From Erysipelotrichaceae bacterium (GTDB taxonomy: Bacteria; Bacillota_I; Bacilli_A; Erysipelotrichales; Erysipelotrichaceae), in contig DXZE01000072.1 of the NCBI GenBank assembly GCA_019415435.1, positions 1 to 5,311 of the forward strand: DNA of 5,311 nucleotides, in the 5' to 3' direction. A program made the position numbers and the translations under genes. Of the stretch, positions 1-5,303 are shown one piece after another; positions within the stretch are counted from its first letter, which is position 1; each line of letters starts with the position of its first letter. A model generated the notes under the pieces. It saw only the letters and a program-made list of their open reading frames with translations, did no database searches and was not told where the DNA came from.

Positions 1-54
1 TCCGCTGCCATAAGGCAGTCAGAGGCCCTATCCTTCAGGGTAGGGAGAATTCAC
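1..54 (+). mobile_element. Right end of an IS200/IS605-type (TnpB-associated) element, partial
   Basis: Two compact hairpins stand in a row. CTGCC(5-9)/GGCAG(14-18) has an ATAA loop. CCCTATCC(26-33)/GGGTAGGG(38-45) has a TTCA loop and a single T-G wobble. The second is followed by AGAATTCAC (46-54). A strong imperfect palindrome a few bases before a short TTCAC-like cleavage site is the known layout of the right end of IS200/IS605 elements, which TnpA recognises as a folded single strand. The body of the element, presumably with tnpB, would lie to the left of this window. The exact boundary near base 54 is inferred; no transposase code is visible here. Confidence 0.6.
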
Positions 55-74
55 CCCATAAAAGGAAAGTATTA
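1..74 (+). ncRNA. Possible 3' end of a TnpB omega RNA with its guide
   Basis: In TnpB-encoding elements the right end is transcribed as the 3' scaffold of the omega RNA, and the flanking host DNA supplies the guide. The two hairpins at 5-18 and 26-45, with the boundary near 54, fit such a scaffold. Bases from about 55 to 74 would then be the guide, covering the ribosome binding site of the next gene. The hairpins are seen directly. The RNA identity is inference from the family, because the tnpB gene is outside the window. Confidence 0.35.
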
Positions 75-763
75 TGACAAAGAAAGAAACAATACGTACT
101 ATATTACTGTTAGGTTTTATTTCTGCATGTATCTATGGTTTGCAGATAGTGTTATTTCATGATGTAAGGAACACCGAATTCTATATATTGCAGGATCTGG
201 CATTCATACCGGTATCCATAGCTATCACAACGATCGTTGTAGGAAATATCATGGACAGCAGAGCCAGGAAGGAAGCATCAGAAAAAGCAGCCATGTTACG
301 AGCTGTATTCTTTACGGATATTGGACGCACCCTCATGATGCGCTTATATAAAGTATCTGACAGTAATATCCTCTCATTTCTGGACGAAGATATCAGTGTT
401 AGTGAGAAACAGAAAAGAATCCATTCCTGTAACATTCAGGTACATACCGATAAAGATACCTATGAATTCATAAGAACCTTCTTACAGAGTAAACAACAAG
501 ATTTAATGACACTATCCGGCAATAATGATCTGATGGATCAGGATGACTTTACACAACTATTGGGAGGTCTCTTTCATCTTCTGGATGAGTTTTCCTTAAG
601 AGGCAGTTATGATCAGTTAAATGAATCAGATATCACGCATATGGATGATGACTTTTCAAGGGTGCTGACTCTTCTGTGTGTCAATATAGCTGCCAATGCC
701 GACTTCCAGCAGAAACATTTCCCTGACTTCTATCAGAAAGCATTCGATAAAGTAAAACATTAA
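74..763 (+). CDS. Conserved uncharacterised two-helix membrane protein
   Basis: A 229-residue protein. The ATG at 74 follows an AAAGGAAAG ribosome binding site at 61-69. Two hydrophobic helices lie at about residues 9-28 and 38-60, separated by a short polar hairpin (HDVRNTEFY). The second helix ends in a charged stretch (RARKEASEK, 63-71), so the roughly 165-residue C-terminal part is probably cytoplasmic. It is soluble, rich in helix and acidic (for example DEDIS and DQDDF), with no catalytic motif that I recognise. I recall similar hypothetical proteins in clostridia, with a FYxLxDLAFxP-like segment before the second helix and an FF-(S/T)-(E/D)-(I/L)-G segment after it, but I know no assigned function. 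The right end of a mobile element sits about 20 bases upstream, so the native promoter has probably been displaced and expression may depend on read-through. A terminator follows at 861-897. Confidence 0.8.
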   Translation: MTKKETIRTILLLGFISACIYGLQIVLFHDVRNTEFYILQDLAFIPVSIAITTIVVGNIMDSRARKEASEKAAMLRAVFFTDIGRTLMMRLYKVSDSNILSFLDEDISVSEKQKRIHSCNIQVHTDKDTYEFIRTFLQSKQQDLMTLSGNNDLMDQDDFTQLLGGLFHLLDEFSLRGSYDQLNESDITHMDDDFSRVLTLLCVNIAANADFQQKHFPDFYQKAFDKVKH

Positions 764-775
764 TATCCCTGAAAG

Positions 776-897
776 ACTTAACTCTCCGTTAATAGCAATG
801 GCATTAAGTTAAACCCTGTAGTTGGAGCTTGATGCCGTCGGATGAATCGGTTGATGAACCGCACTGATGATTTATATATCATTGGTGCTGCTTTTTT
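776..897 (+). ncRNA. Candidate structured RNA (three stem-loops ending in a terminator)
   Basis: The non-coding stretch after the membrane-protein gene folds into ordered hairpins. GGCATTAAGTT (800-810) pairs with AGCTTGATGCC (826-836) over 11 bp with two T-G wobbles. CGGTT (848-852) pairs with AACCG (857-861) across a GATG loop. The intrinsic terminator follows directly. ACTTAA (776-781) can also pair with TTAAGT (804-809), as an alternative to the first stem. This could be a structured 3' UTR, an independent small RNA, a leader whose gene was lost to the adjacent insertion, or a tracrRNA-like RNA: an AAGTTAAAC segment followed by short hairpins and a GCAC...GTGC terminator resembles that layout. 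I match it to no known riboswitch. The 5' end is unknown and I see no convincing promoter. Confidence 0.35.
861..897 (+). terminator. Rho-independent terminator
   Basis: GCACTGATGAT (861-871) pairs fully with ATCATTGGTGC (878-888). This is an 11-bp stem with two G-T wobbles and a 6-nt loop, followed by TGC and a run of six T (892-897). It would end transcription of the membrane-protein gene and of the structured RNA before them, and separates both from the insertion-sequence remnant on the right. Confidence 0.7.
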
Positions 898-1006
898 GCT
901 GAGACACCTTCTTTTTCCCTTTGGCAACCCACGACGAAAATGACAGAATGCTCTCCTGTCTGAAAATGGATGGATTTGTTCTCATAAACGTTCTATACTG
1001 TTCTCG
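898..1006. other. Non-coding 3' flank of the insertion-sequence remnant
   Basis: This stretch lies between the terminator and the stop codon of the degenerate transposase. It should contain the outer end of that insertion sequence. TGAGACACC at 899-907 could be the tip of its terminal inverted repeat, but the partner end has been lost, so the boundary cannot be confirmed from this window. I see no open frame of interest in it. Confidence 0.3.
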
Positions 1007-1873
1007 TTAAGCAGACCTGTACGTAAACAATTTTGCTGATTGAGCACGTATATGTCTTGCATAAGATCTTCCTGATCGGATTGAGGTCAGGAATTTTTTT
1101 ATTCTGAGGATCAGTTTCTTTTCATCTATATGATCCGCAAGATACTGCCTGATGTTTGTCACAGCCGAAGTGAAATTGATTCTGTATGCATATCTGGTAT
1201 CTGATTTGTCAGGCGGTGTACTTTCCACAATGAACTGGCAGAGGTTATACAGGATAGTCCGGGCATAGATTTCCTGATATAGGAACTTCCTGTTTTTGTC
1301 ATGAAAGTCGGTCAGTCCGATTGTGTACTTTATCTCCCTGAAGCTTCCTTAGATACTCCACCTTTTGTGATACAGTTCTTTCATCACATTGATCGGAAAT
1401 GTGTCTCTGGGAAGATTGGTAATCAGACATTCATATGTATCATCTGTGATTTTGAAACGCACTGCACGAAATTTAAAGCTGTAAAATTCCTTCTCAACTG
1501 ACAGATATCTGAATGTCTGATTAGTCATAAGGCGAACATACTTCTCCGGGTGCTCTTTTATTTCCTTTGTCTGCAGCCTCGTTATGATCTTCTCAAGATC
1601 CAGATCGAACTCTTTATCTTTCAGGTTCATTGCGCTGAGAATGCCATTACTTGAAATATCCTTAACACGAATGGCAAATTTTATATTGTTCTCAATCAGA
1701 AAAGCAATCAGTCCGTATTTCTCATAACTGCGGTCGGCTATATATATGAACTTTCCGTAACTATTACCGTGACTTTCAAGCATCGCCTCAGCAGCACAGG
1801 CCTCATTGGATTTGGCAGCTGTATCGATTTCAATGTCGGCATAACAGTTGTTCCTGACTGCTCCCACAGGCAA
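1007..1873 (-). pseudogene. IS4-family transposase remnant, N-terminally truncated with an in-frame stop
   Basis: The minus strand encodes the second half of a DDE transposase of the IS4 type. The IADRSYEKY segment holds the second catalytic Asp (codon at 1733-1735), followed by IRVKD. The C-terminal signature Y-(2)-R-(3)-E-(6)-K is recognisable as YHKRWSI, then a TAA at 1349-1351, then GSFREIK. The stop takes exactly the place of the catalytic Glu, and the same frame stays open on both sides down to the natural stop at 1007-1009. A single GAA-to-TAA change would explain it. The first catalytic Asp and the N-terminal part are missing: similarity fades near 1850, where the sequence enters a 44-bp palindrome. 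The TTG that opens the remaining frame (1873) is not a real start. The element cannot move by itself. Confidence 0.8.
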
Positions 1874-1894
1874 GCCTGTGGGAGCAGTCAGGAA
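1851..1894. repeat. Perfect 44-bp palindrome (21-bp arms, 2-bp centre)
   Basis: The arm at 1851-1871 (TTCCTGACTGCTCCC followed by ACAGGC) is the exact reverse complement of 1874-1894, with only AA between them. It sits precisely where the transposase remnant (minus strand) meets the membrane-protein remnant (plus strand). Both reading frames run into it, and both read PVGAVR outward from its centre before diverging. No T-run follows on either side, so it is not a normal intrinsic terminator. It is best explained as a rearrangement scar from fold-back or template switching, or alternatively as an amplification or assembly chimera. Confidence 0.85.
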
Positions 1895-1991
1895 ACTTCC
1901 ATATCAGATCCTGCAGGCTGGCGTTGGTGCAGTTATCGGATTGATACTGGTACATAAGTTTCATTTCCGTGATCTCTTAAAAAAATACTGA
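1875..1991 (+). pseudogene. C-terminal fragment of a membrane protein (ECF transporter S component-like)
   Basis: The plus frame from the palindrome to the TGA at 1989-1991 ends in RKLPYQILQAGVGAVIGLIL, then VHKFHFRDLLKKY. One hydrophobic, glycine-rich helix followed by a basic tail is typical of the last transmembrane segment of small membrane proteins. The LPYQILQAGVGAVIG pattern reminds me of the C-terminus of S components of energy-coupling-factor vitamin transporters. That assignment rests on about 35 residues and is tentative. No start codon or ribosome binding site precedes it, and the N-terminal part is missing, cut off at the palindrome. The original gene probably lay directly upstream of the chromate genes before the rearrangement. 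Confidence 0.45.
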
Positions 1992-2016
1992 TATATACCT
2001 GAATCTGCTGTATGAT
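1988..2016 (+). promoter_or_regulatory. Candidate promoter of the chromate transporter pair
   Basis: CTGATA (1988-1993; 4 of 6 matches to TTGACA) lies exactly 17 bp before TATGAT (2011-2016; 5 of 6 matches to TATAAT). Transcription would start at about 2023-2024, on the ATG of the first chromate gene itself, and no Shine-Dalgarno sequence is visible before that ATG. The -35 hexamer overlaps the stop codon of the upstream gene fragment. Confidence 0.35.
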
Positions 2017-2023
2017 CTAAACG

Positions 2024-2581
2024 ATGAAACAGACAGATAAATATACAGGATTATTTCTAACATTCTTAAAGATAGGATCCTTCACCTTTGGTGGAGGCTA
2101 TGCCATGATCCCGATGATCCAAAGAGAGATAGTGGATAAGAAACACTGGATGAAAGACAGTGACATCCTTGATATAGTAGCGATCGCAGAAAGTACACCA
2201 GGTCCTATTGCAGTAAATTCCGCTACTTTTGTCGGATATCATGTCGCAGGATTCTTCGGAGCACTTTGTGCAACCTTAGGTGTTGTTCTTCCATCCTTTG
2301 TGATTATTTATGCAATATCTTTTATCCTTCCGGCATTTGAATCAAATCTATATGTGAAATATGCCTTCTATGGCATTCGTGCAGGTGTTCTTGCCTTAAT
2401 ATTGAATGCCTGCATTTCCATGTACAGACAATCCCCAAAGCATGTTGTTTCCTATATCATCATGTTACTGGCATTTACCGGTGTTGCCTTCTTACATGTT
2501 AATGCCATTTACATCATTATCCTCTGTGCCATCATTGGTCTTATCTCATATTTCATTAATATAAAGAAGGTGAAATCATGA
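2024..2581 (+). CDS. Chromate transporter, short CHR-family subunit (N-type partner)
   Basis: A 185-residue integral membrane protein of the chromate ion transporter family (CHR, ChrA domain). The family signatures are clear: FLKIGSFTFGGGYAMIP at residues 14-30 and AESTPGPIAVN at 55-65, followed by several hydrophobic helices to the C-terminus. Long CHR proteins carry two such domains in one chain. This is a one-domain short form, which normally occurs as an adjacent pair, as with YwrB/YwrA in Bacillus subtilis. The last four bases (ATGA) overlap the start of the partner gene, so the two are translationally coupled and probably form one heteromeric transporter. CHR proteins export chromate in characterised cases, but the natural substrate of short pairs in anaerobes is unsettled. 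The ATG at 2024 is chosen because the first helix motif follows at the usual distance, although there is no ribosome binding site before it. Confidence 0.93.
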   Translation: MKQTDKYTGLFLTFLKIGSFTFGGGYAMIPMIQREIVDKKHWMKDSDILDIVAIAESTPGPIAVNSATFVGYHVAGFFGALCATLGVVLPSFVIIYAISFILPAFESNLYVKYAFYGIRAGVLALILNACISMYRQSPKHVVSYIIMLLAFTGVAFLHVNAIYIIILCAIIGLISYFINIKKVKS

Positions 2582-3144
2582 TTTATCTCGATCTCTTTAT
2601 GACCTTCTTTAAAATAGGTTTATTTACGTTTGGCGGCGGCTATGCGATGCTGCCATTAATACAGCAGGAAGTAGCTGCCCATGGCTGGATGAAGATGACA
2701 GATCTTGTTAACTTCATTGCTGTATCAGAAAGTACGCCTGGCCCTTTTGCGGTTAATATTTCTACCTATGTTGGTTCTGTAACAGCAGGTTTCTTTGGCT
2801 CTGTATGTGCCACAACCGGTGTTGTTTTACCTAGCTTTCTGGTGATTCTTCTGGTTGCACGCTTCTATGCATCTTTTAAGAAGAATAAGGCAGTAGAAGG
2901 TGTCATGAGTGGTCTTAAGCCTGCAGTAGTAGGATTAATTGGTGCTTCTGTTATCTCTGTAGGTACAACTGTTTTCTTCCCTGATTCTGTAAGTACTGCA
3001 GTATTTCAAAAAGCAGGATTCTATGTATCCTGCTTTGTATTCCTTCTTTCAATTATACTTTCTCATAAGAAAGTAAATCCGATAGGTATTATTGTTCTCT
3101 CTGCTGTATCAGGTATTCTGACTGGATTATGCGGTCTGCTTTGA
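2578..3144 (+). CDS. Chromate transporter, short CHR-family subunit (C-type partner)
   Basis: A 188-residue membrane protein homologous to the gene before it. It has FFKIGLFTFGGGYAMLP at residues 10-26 and SESTPGPFAVN at 50-60, then multiple hydrophobic segments ending in a glycine- and leucine-rich C-terminal helix. The ATG at 2578 overlaps the upstream TGA in ATGA and has a good AGAAGGTG ribosome binding site at 2565-2572 inside the upstream gene, so coupled translation and near-equal amounts are expected. The likely role is the second half of a paired short-chain CHR anion transporter in the cytoplasmic membrane. The last 18 bases overlap, tail to tail, the end of a minus-strand gene. A terminator-like hairpin for that opposing operon lies within this coding region at 3008-3036. 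Confidence 0.93.
   Translation: MIYLDLFMTFFKIGLFTFGGGYAMLPLIQQEVAAHGWMKMTDLVNFIAVSESTPGPFAVNISTYVGSVTAGFFGSVCATTGVVLPSFLVILLVARFYASFKKNKAVEGVMSGLKPAVVGLIGASVISVGTTVFFPDSVSTAVFQKAGFYVSCFVFLLSIILSHKKVNPIGIIVLSAVSGILTGLCGLL
3008..3036 (-). terminator. Intrinsic terminator of the minus-strand operon, inside a coding region
   Basis: On the minus strand AAAGCAGGAT (3036-3027) pairs perfectly with ATCCTGCTTT (3019-3010) around a 7-nt loop, and the stem runs into five T (3012-3008). It lies about 90 bases past the stop of the minus-strand unknown gene, inside the second chromate gene. On the plus strand the stem is followed only by TTTG, so the signal mainly favours the minus strand. Confidence 0.5.
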
Positions 3145-3570
3145 GTTATGGAATCCCTGTATCTCTATACTGTCTAATAATATATCAAGATACTGATTCA
3201 GATCCTGATACATATTATCTGTTTTGTGATCTCTTAAAGCAGCCTCCGGAATACTGACAATACATTGTCTTGTATGATTGACGATTGTCACAAGTAATGG
3301 ACAGCCAAGAATCTGATTGTTGGCAGAAATCGTCAATACTTCTCTTTCTTTATCTTTCAGACACTTCAGATTCCATTCTGCTTTCTTTACTTCTTCAGTG
3401 ATATCCTCATCTTTACCAGCTAATGTATCTCTTACAATGATCTCAGGAGAATCACTGTATTCCAGCAATACATTCATACTGCATAGAATCTTATTCCAGT
3501 CTAAATCATAAGAAGTCTGCCAGGATGTCTGTATCCACTCCTGTATCACTCTGTATTCCTGTAATAACAT
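3127..3570 (-). CDS. Hypothetical acidic protein coupled to the double phosphatase
   Basis: A 147-residue soluble protein without signal peptide or membrane helix; I do not recognise the family. It is acidic and tryptophan-containing near the N-terminus (EWIQTSWQTSYDLDW). A charged central stretch (KDEDITEEVKKAEW) is followed by a hydrophobic strand-like section (LGCPLLVTIVNH) and a helical C-terminus. The ATG at 3568-3570 lies 1 nt after the TAA of the phosphatase gene. Its ribosome binding site, GGAGG, is formed by the last codons of that gene (Met-Glu-Glu), so translation is coupled and a linked role is plausible. The last 18 bases overlap the end of the second chromate gene on the other strand. 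The coupling and clean frame make it a real gene; its function is unknown. Confidence 0.75.
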   Translation of the reverse strand: MLLQEYRVIQEWIQTSWQTSYDLDWNKILCSMNVLLEYSDSPEIIVRDTLAGKDEDITEEVKKAEWNLKCLKDKEREVLTISANNQILGCPLLVTIVNHTRQCIVSIPEAALRDHKTDNMYQDLNQYLDILLDSIEIQGFHNSKQTA

Positions 3571-3571
3571 G

Positions 3572-4810
3572 TTATTCCTCCATCAATGAATCGATATGAT
3601 AGCTTCCGTTTTCATAAGTAAATCTAAAGATACCGGCATTAGGCATAGGATTCCTGTGCTCTTTTTCTGCTTTGTCATAGATATCCTTACGGTTTAAGCC
3701 AAAAACAATCTCCAGCATGGATAGGTAATAATCTCCATGTCCTGCAATCAGAACATTATCTCCACTCTTTGAAGCATCCGTCATATCTCTCAGACAATCC
3801 TTCATACGCAAAGCAACATCTTCCCTGTCTTCTCCACCTACATCTTTATAGGCAATAGCCAGATGTCTTCTGAAGATATCATCCCGGTTCTTTGTATAGT
3901 CTGTGCCTTCTAATCTTCCATAGAAGACTTCTTTTAATCTCTTGTCACACTGTACAGGAACATCCCTGTTTTTTAATATGATGTCTGCAGTATCTCTGGC
4001 TCTTTCTGATACAGATATATAAGCATGGTTAAAAGGAACATCTTTTAATTTCTCTGCTAAATCCTCAGCCTGTTGAATACCCTTGTCAGTTAAAGGTGAA
4101 TCACACTGTCCCTGTAATACATGTTTCTTATTAAATAATGTTTCACCATGTCTTACATAATAGAAATGTACGGTCTTAGGATCATGTTTCATGCGCCATT
4201 CATCCGCTGTCATAGGTTCTTCTGACATAGACCAGCTACCGTCTTCATAGGTAAAGACACAGATACCGCAGTTAGGAACCCATACCTTTCCCTCTTTATT
4301 TCTTTTTTCTGCATATGCTTTCTGATCTACATTCAATAAAGTTTTCATCAAATGCATCAGAAAGCTTCCATGAGATACGATCAATACACGATCATTATCA
4401 TGACAATGATCTATGATTTCACCAAATGCTTTTCTGGTTCTCTTGTCAAACTGTTCCAGAGATTCGCCATGATAGGCTGTCCAGTCATCAACCATATGGT
4501 CACCCCATATCTTTGAGACAAGACCTCCTGCTATCTCACCATCGAGATCACCGAAATCAAATTCCTTTAATCCTTTCATGCATACAGGTTCCATGTTGTG
4601 GTATGAACATATCTTCTGTGCTGTAACCCATGCTCTTTCAGAAGAGGAACAGTATGCATGATCAAAGTGACAGTTTCTTAAAGCAGAAGCTGTATCTTCT
4701 GCGCCATGAATTCCTTCTTCTGTTAAAGGACTGTCGCATCTGCCCTGTACTCTTCCTGTTTCATTGAATAATGTTTTGCCATGTCTCACATAATAAAATG
4801 TAACTTTCAT
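3572..4810 (-). CDS. Histidine phosphatase family protein with two tandem phosphoglycerate-mutase-like domains
   Basis: A 412-residue cytoplasmic protein made of two homologous halves, about 1-205 and 213-412. Each carries the histidine phosphatase (phosphoglycerate mutase-like) signature. In half one: YYVRHGKT with nucleophile His10 and Arg9, DSPLT at 26-30, SSERA with Arg59, KEFDFG with Glu83, and SHG with His147. In half two: YYVRHGET with His221 and Arg220, DSPLT at 237-241, SVSERA with Arg270, KEVFYG with Glu294, and GHG with His358. All usual catalytic residues are present in both, so both may be active. Both halves end in a similar segment (PNCGICVFTYEDGS and PNAGIFRFTYENGS), showing internal duplication. 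Ordinary family members are near 200 residues with one domain. The substrate, perhaps a phospho-sugar or nucleotide, cannot be told. The ATG at 4808-4810 follows an AAAGGAAAAG ribosome binding site. It is the first gene of a two-gene operon. Confidence 0.93.
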   Translation of the reverse strand: MKVTFYYVRHGKTLFNETGRVQGRCDSPLTEEGIHGAEDTASALRNCHFDHAYCSSSERAWVTAQKICSYHNMEPVCMKGLKEFDFGDLDGEIAGGLVSKIWGDHMVDDWTAYHGESLEQFDKRTRKAFGEIIDHCHDNDRVLIVSHGSFLMHLMKTLLNVDQKAYAEKRNKEGKVWVPNCGICVFTYEDGSWSMSEEPMTADEWRMKHDPKTVHFYYVRHGETLFNKKHVLQGQCDSPLTDKGIQQAEDLAEKLKDVPFNHAYISVSERARDTADIILKNRDVPVQCDKRLKEVFYGRLEGTDYTKNRDDIFRRHLAIAYKDVGGEDREDVALRMKDCLRDMTDASKSGDNVLIAGHGDYYLSMLEIVFGLNRKDIYDKAEKEHRNPMPNAGIFRFTYENGSYHIDSLMEE

Positions 4811-4922
4811 AATCTTTTCCTTTGTACGGCATATATCCTATCAAAAAAATCGAATTTCTTCAGAAATTTTGGGGAATCCGGTCTTTTCTTATAAATATTT
4901 ATTACAGAAGGAGGGGCGGATT
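4811..4922. promoter_or_regulatory. Divergent intergenic region with an inverted-repeat operator candidate
   Basis: The region separates the minus-strand phosphatase operon from the plus-strand nuclease gene and must hold both promoters. AATTTCT (4853-4859) and AGAAATT (4862-4868) form a perfect inverted repeat with a 2-bp centre, a possible regulator site. For the plus strand TATAAA at 4890-4895 could serve as the -10, but the -35 is poor. For the minus strand a GATATAT-like -10 lies near 4829-4840. The hexamers are weak and the assignments tentative. Confidence 0.3.
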
Positions 4923-5303
4923 ATGAGACTTCCCAACGATTTAGCCAGAGATATTTTATTTTCAGAGAATAATGCAAAGATGGATGTACACGCCAAAGCT
5001 ATCCTTGCCAATAAACAGGTGATAGCTCTTATTCTGAAATATACAACCGATGAATTTAAAGACCATGACCTGGATACTATTAAAAACTGTATTGAAGATG
5101 TCTCTGTTAACAGTGTTCCCTGGAAACCAGGTGAAACCAATGCAAAGATAACAGGACTCCCTCAGAAAGTAATCATTCCGTATGAAGGTAAGACAGTCTA
5201 CAATCTCCGTTTCAATGCCGCTGTACCTGGCACAGAAGAAAGAAAAGCGTATCAGGTTATAAAAAACGGCAGGGAAAACCCATGTGCTTCAGCCATGGGA
5301 TGA
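4923..5303 (+). pseudogene. Truncated Rpn-family (PD-(D/E)XK) nuclease / putative transposase
   Basis: The ATG at 4923 is set by a strong AAGGAGG at 4908-4914. The 127-codon product has the N-terminal part of the Rpn family of recombination-promoting nucleases / putative transposases: MDVHAKAILANKQVIALILK near residue 20, then KITGLPQ, IIPYEGKTVYNLRFNAA and VPGTEER. In full-length relatives (about 300 residues) a DVEAQ-like catalytic segment follows shortly after the last motif. Here the native sequence stops near residue 107 (about base 5245). The last roughly 19 codons are read from the end of an inserted IS200/IS605-like element, up to a TGA at 5301-5303. The protein therefore lacks most of the nuclease core and should be inactive. 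Full-length relatives are common multi-copy accessory genes in gut Firmicutes. Confidence 0.7.

Noticed and set aside
181..435. Open frame on the minus strand inside the membrane-protein gene
   Set aside because: It is antisense to a well-supported gene, has no ribosome binding site and shows no recognisable protein.
776..897. Known riboswitch or T-box leader
   Set aside because: I see none of the conserved core sequences of the common classes (T-box, TPP, FMN, SAM, lysine, cobalamin), and the next plus-strand gene is over 1 kb away.
1349..1351. Recoding of TAA as glutamate
   Set aside because: Other genes here end in TAA (for example at 761-763), and the transposase is truncated at its other end too, so pseudogenisation is simpler.
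1301..1501. Plus-strand open frame over the transposase remnant
   Set aside because: It is a shadow of the minus-strand transposase, whose motifs are clear.
1851..1894. Palindrome as a bidirectional terminator or CRISPR-type repeat
   Set aside because: No T-run flanks it, the 2-bp centre is unlike normal loops, and there is only one unit with no spaced copies.
1769..1957. Plus-strand open frame crossing the palindrome
   Set aside because: It mixes antisense transposase with a wrong frame of the membrane-protein fragment, so it is not a gene.
3317..3511. Plus-strand open frame opposite the small unknown gene
   Set aside because: It is antisense to a gene that has a strong coupled ribosome binding site, and has low-complexity serine/phenylalanine composition.
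4426..4626. Plus-strand open frame inside the phosphatase gene
   Set aside because: It is a shadow of the first catalytic domain.
4869..4922. Earlier TTG start for the nuclease gene
   Set aside because: The ATG at 4923 has a near-perfect AAGGAGG at 8-nt spacing and begins at the expected family N-terminus; the extension would be read through the promoter region.
4889..5140. Minus-strand open frame opposite the nuclease fragment
   Set aside because: It is antisense to recognisable Rpn-family sequence and has no support of its own.
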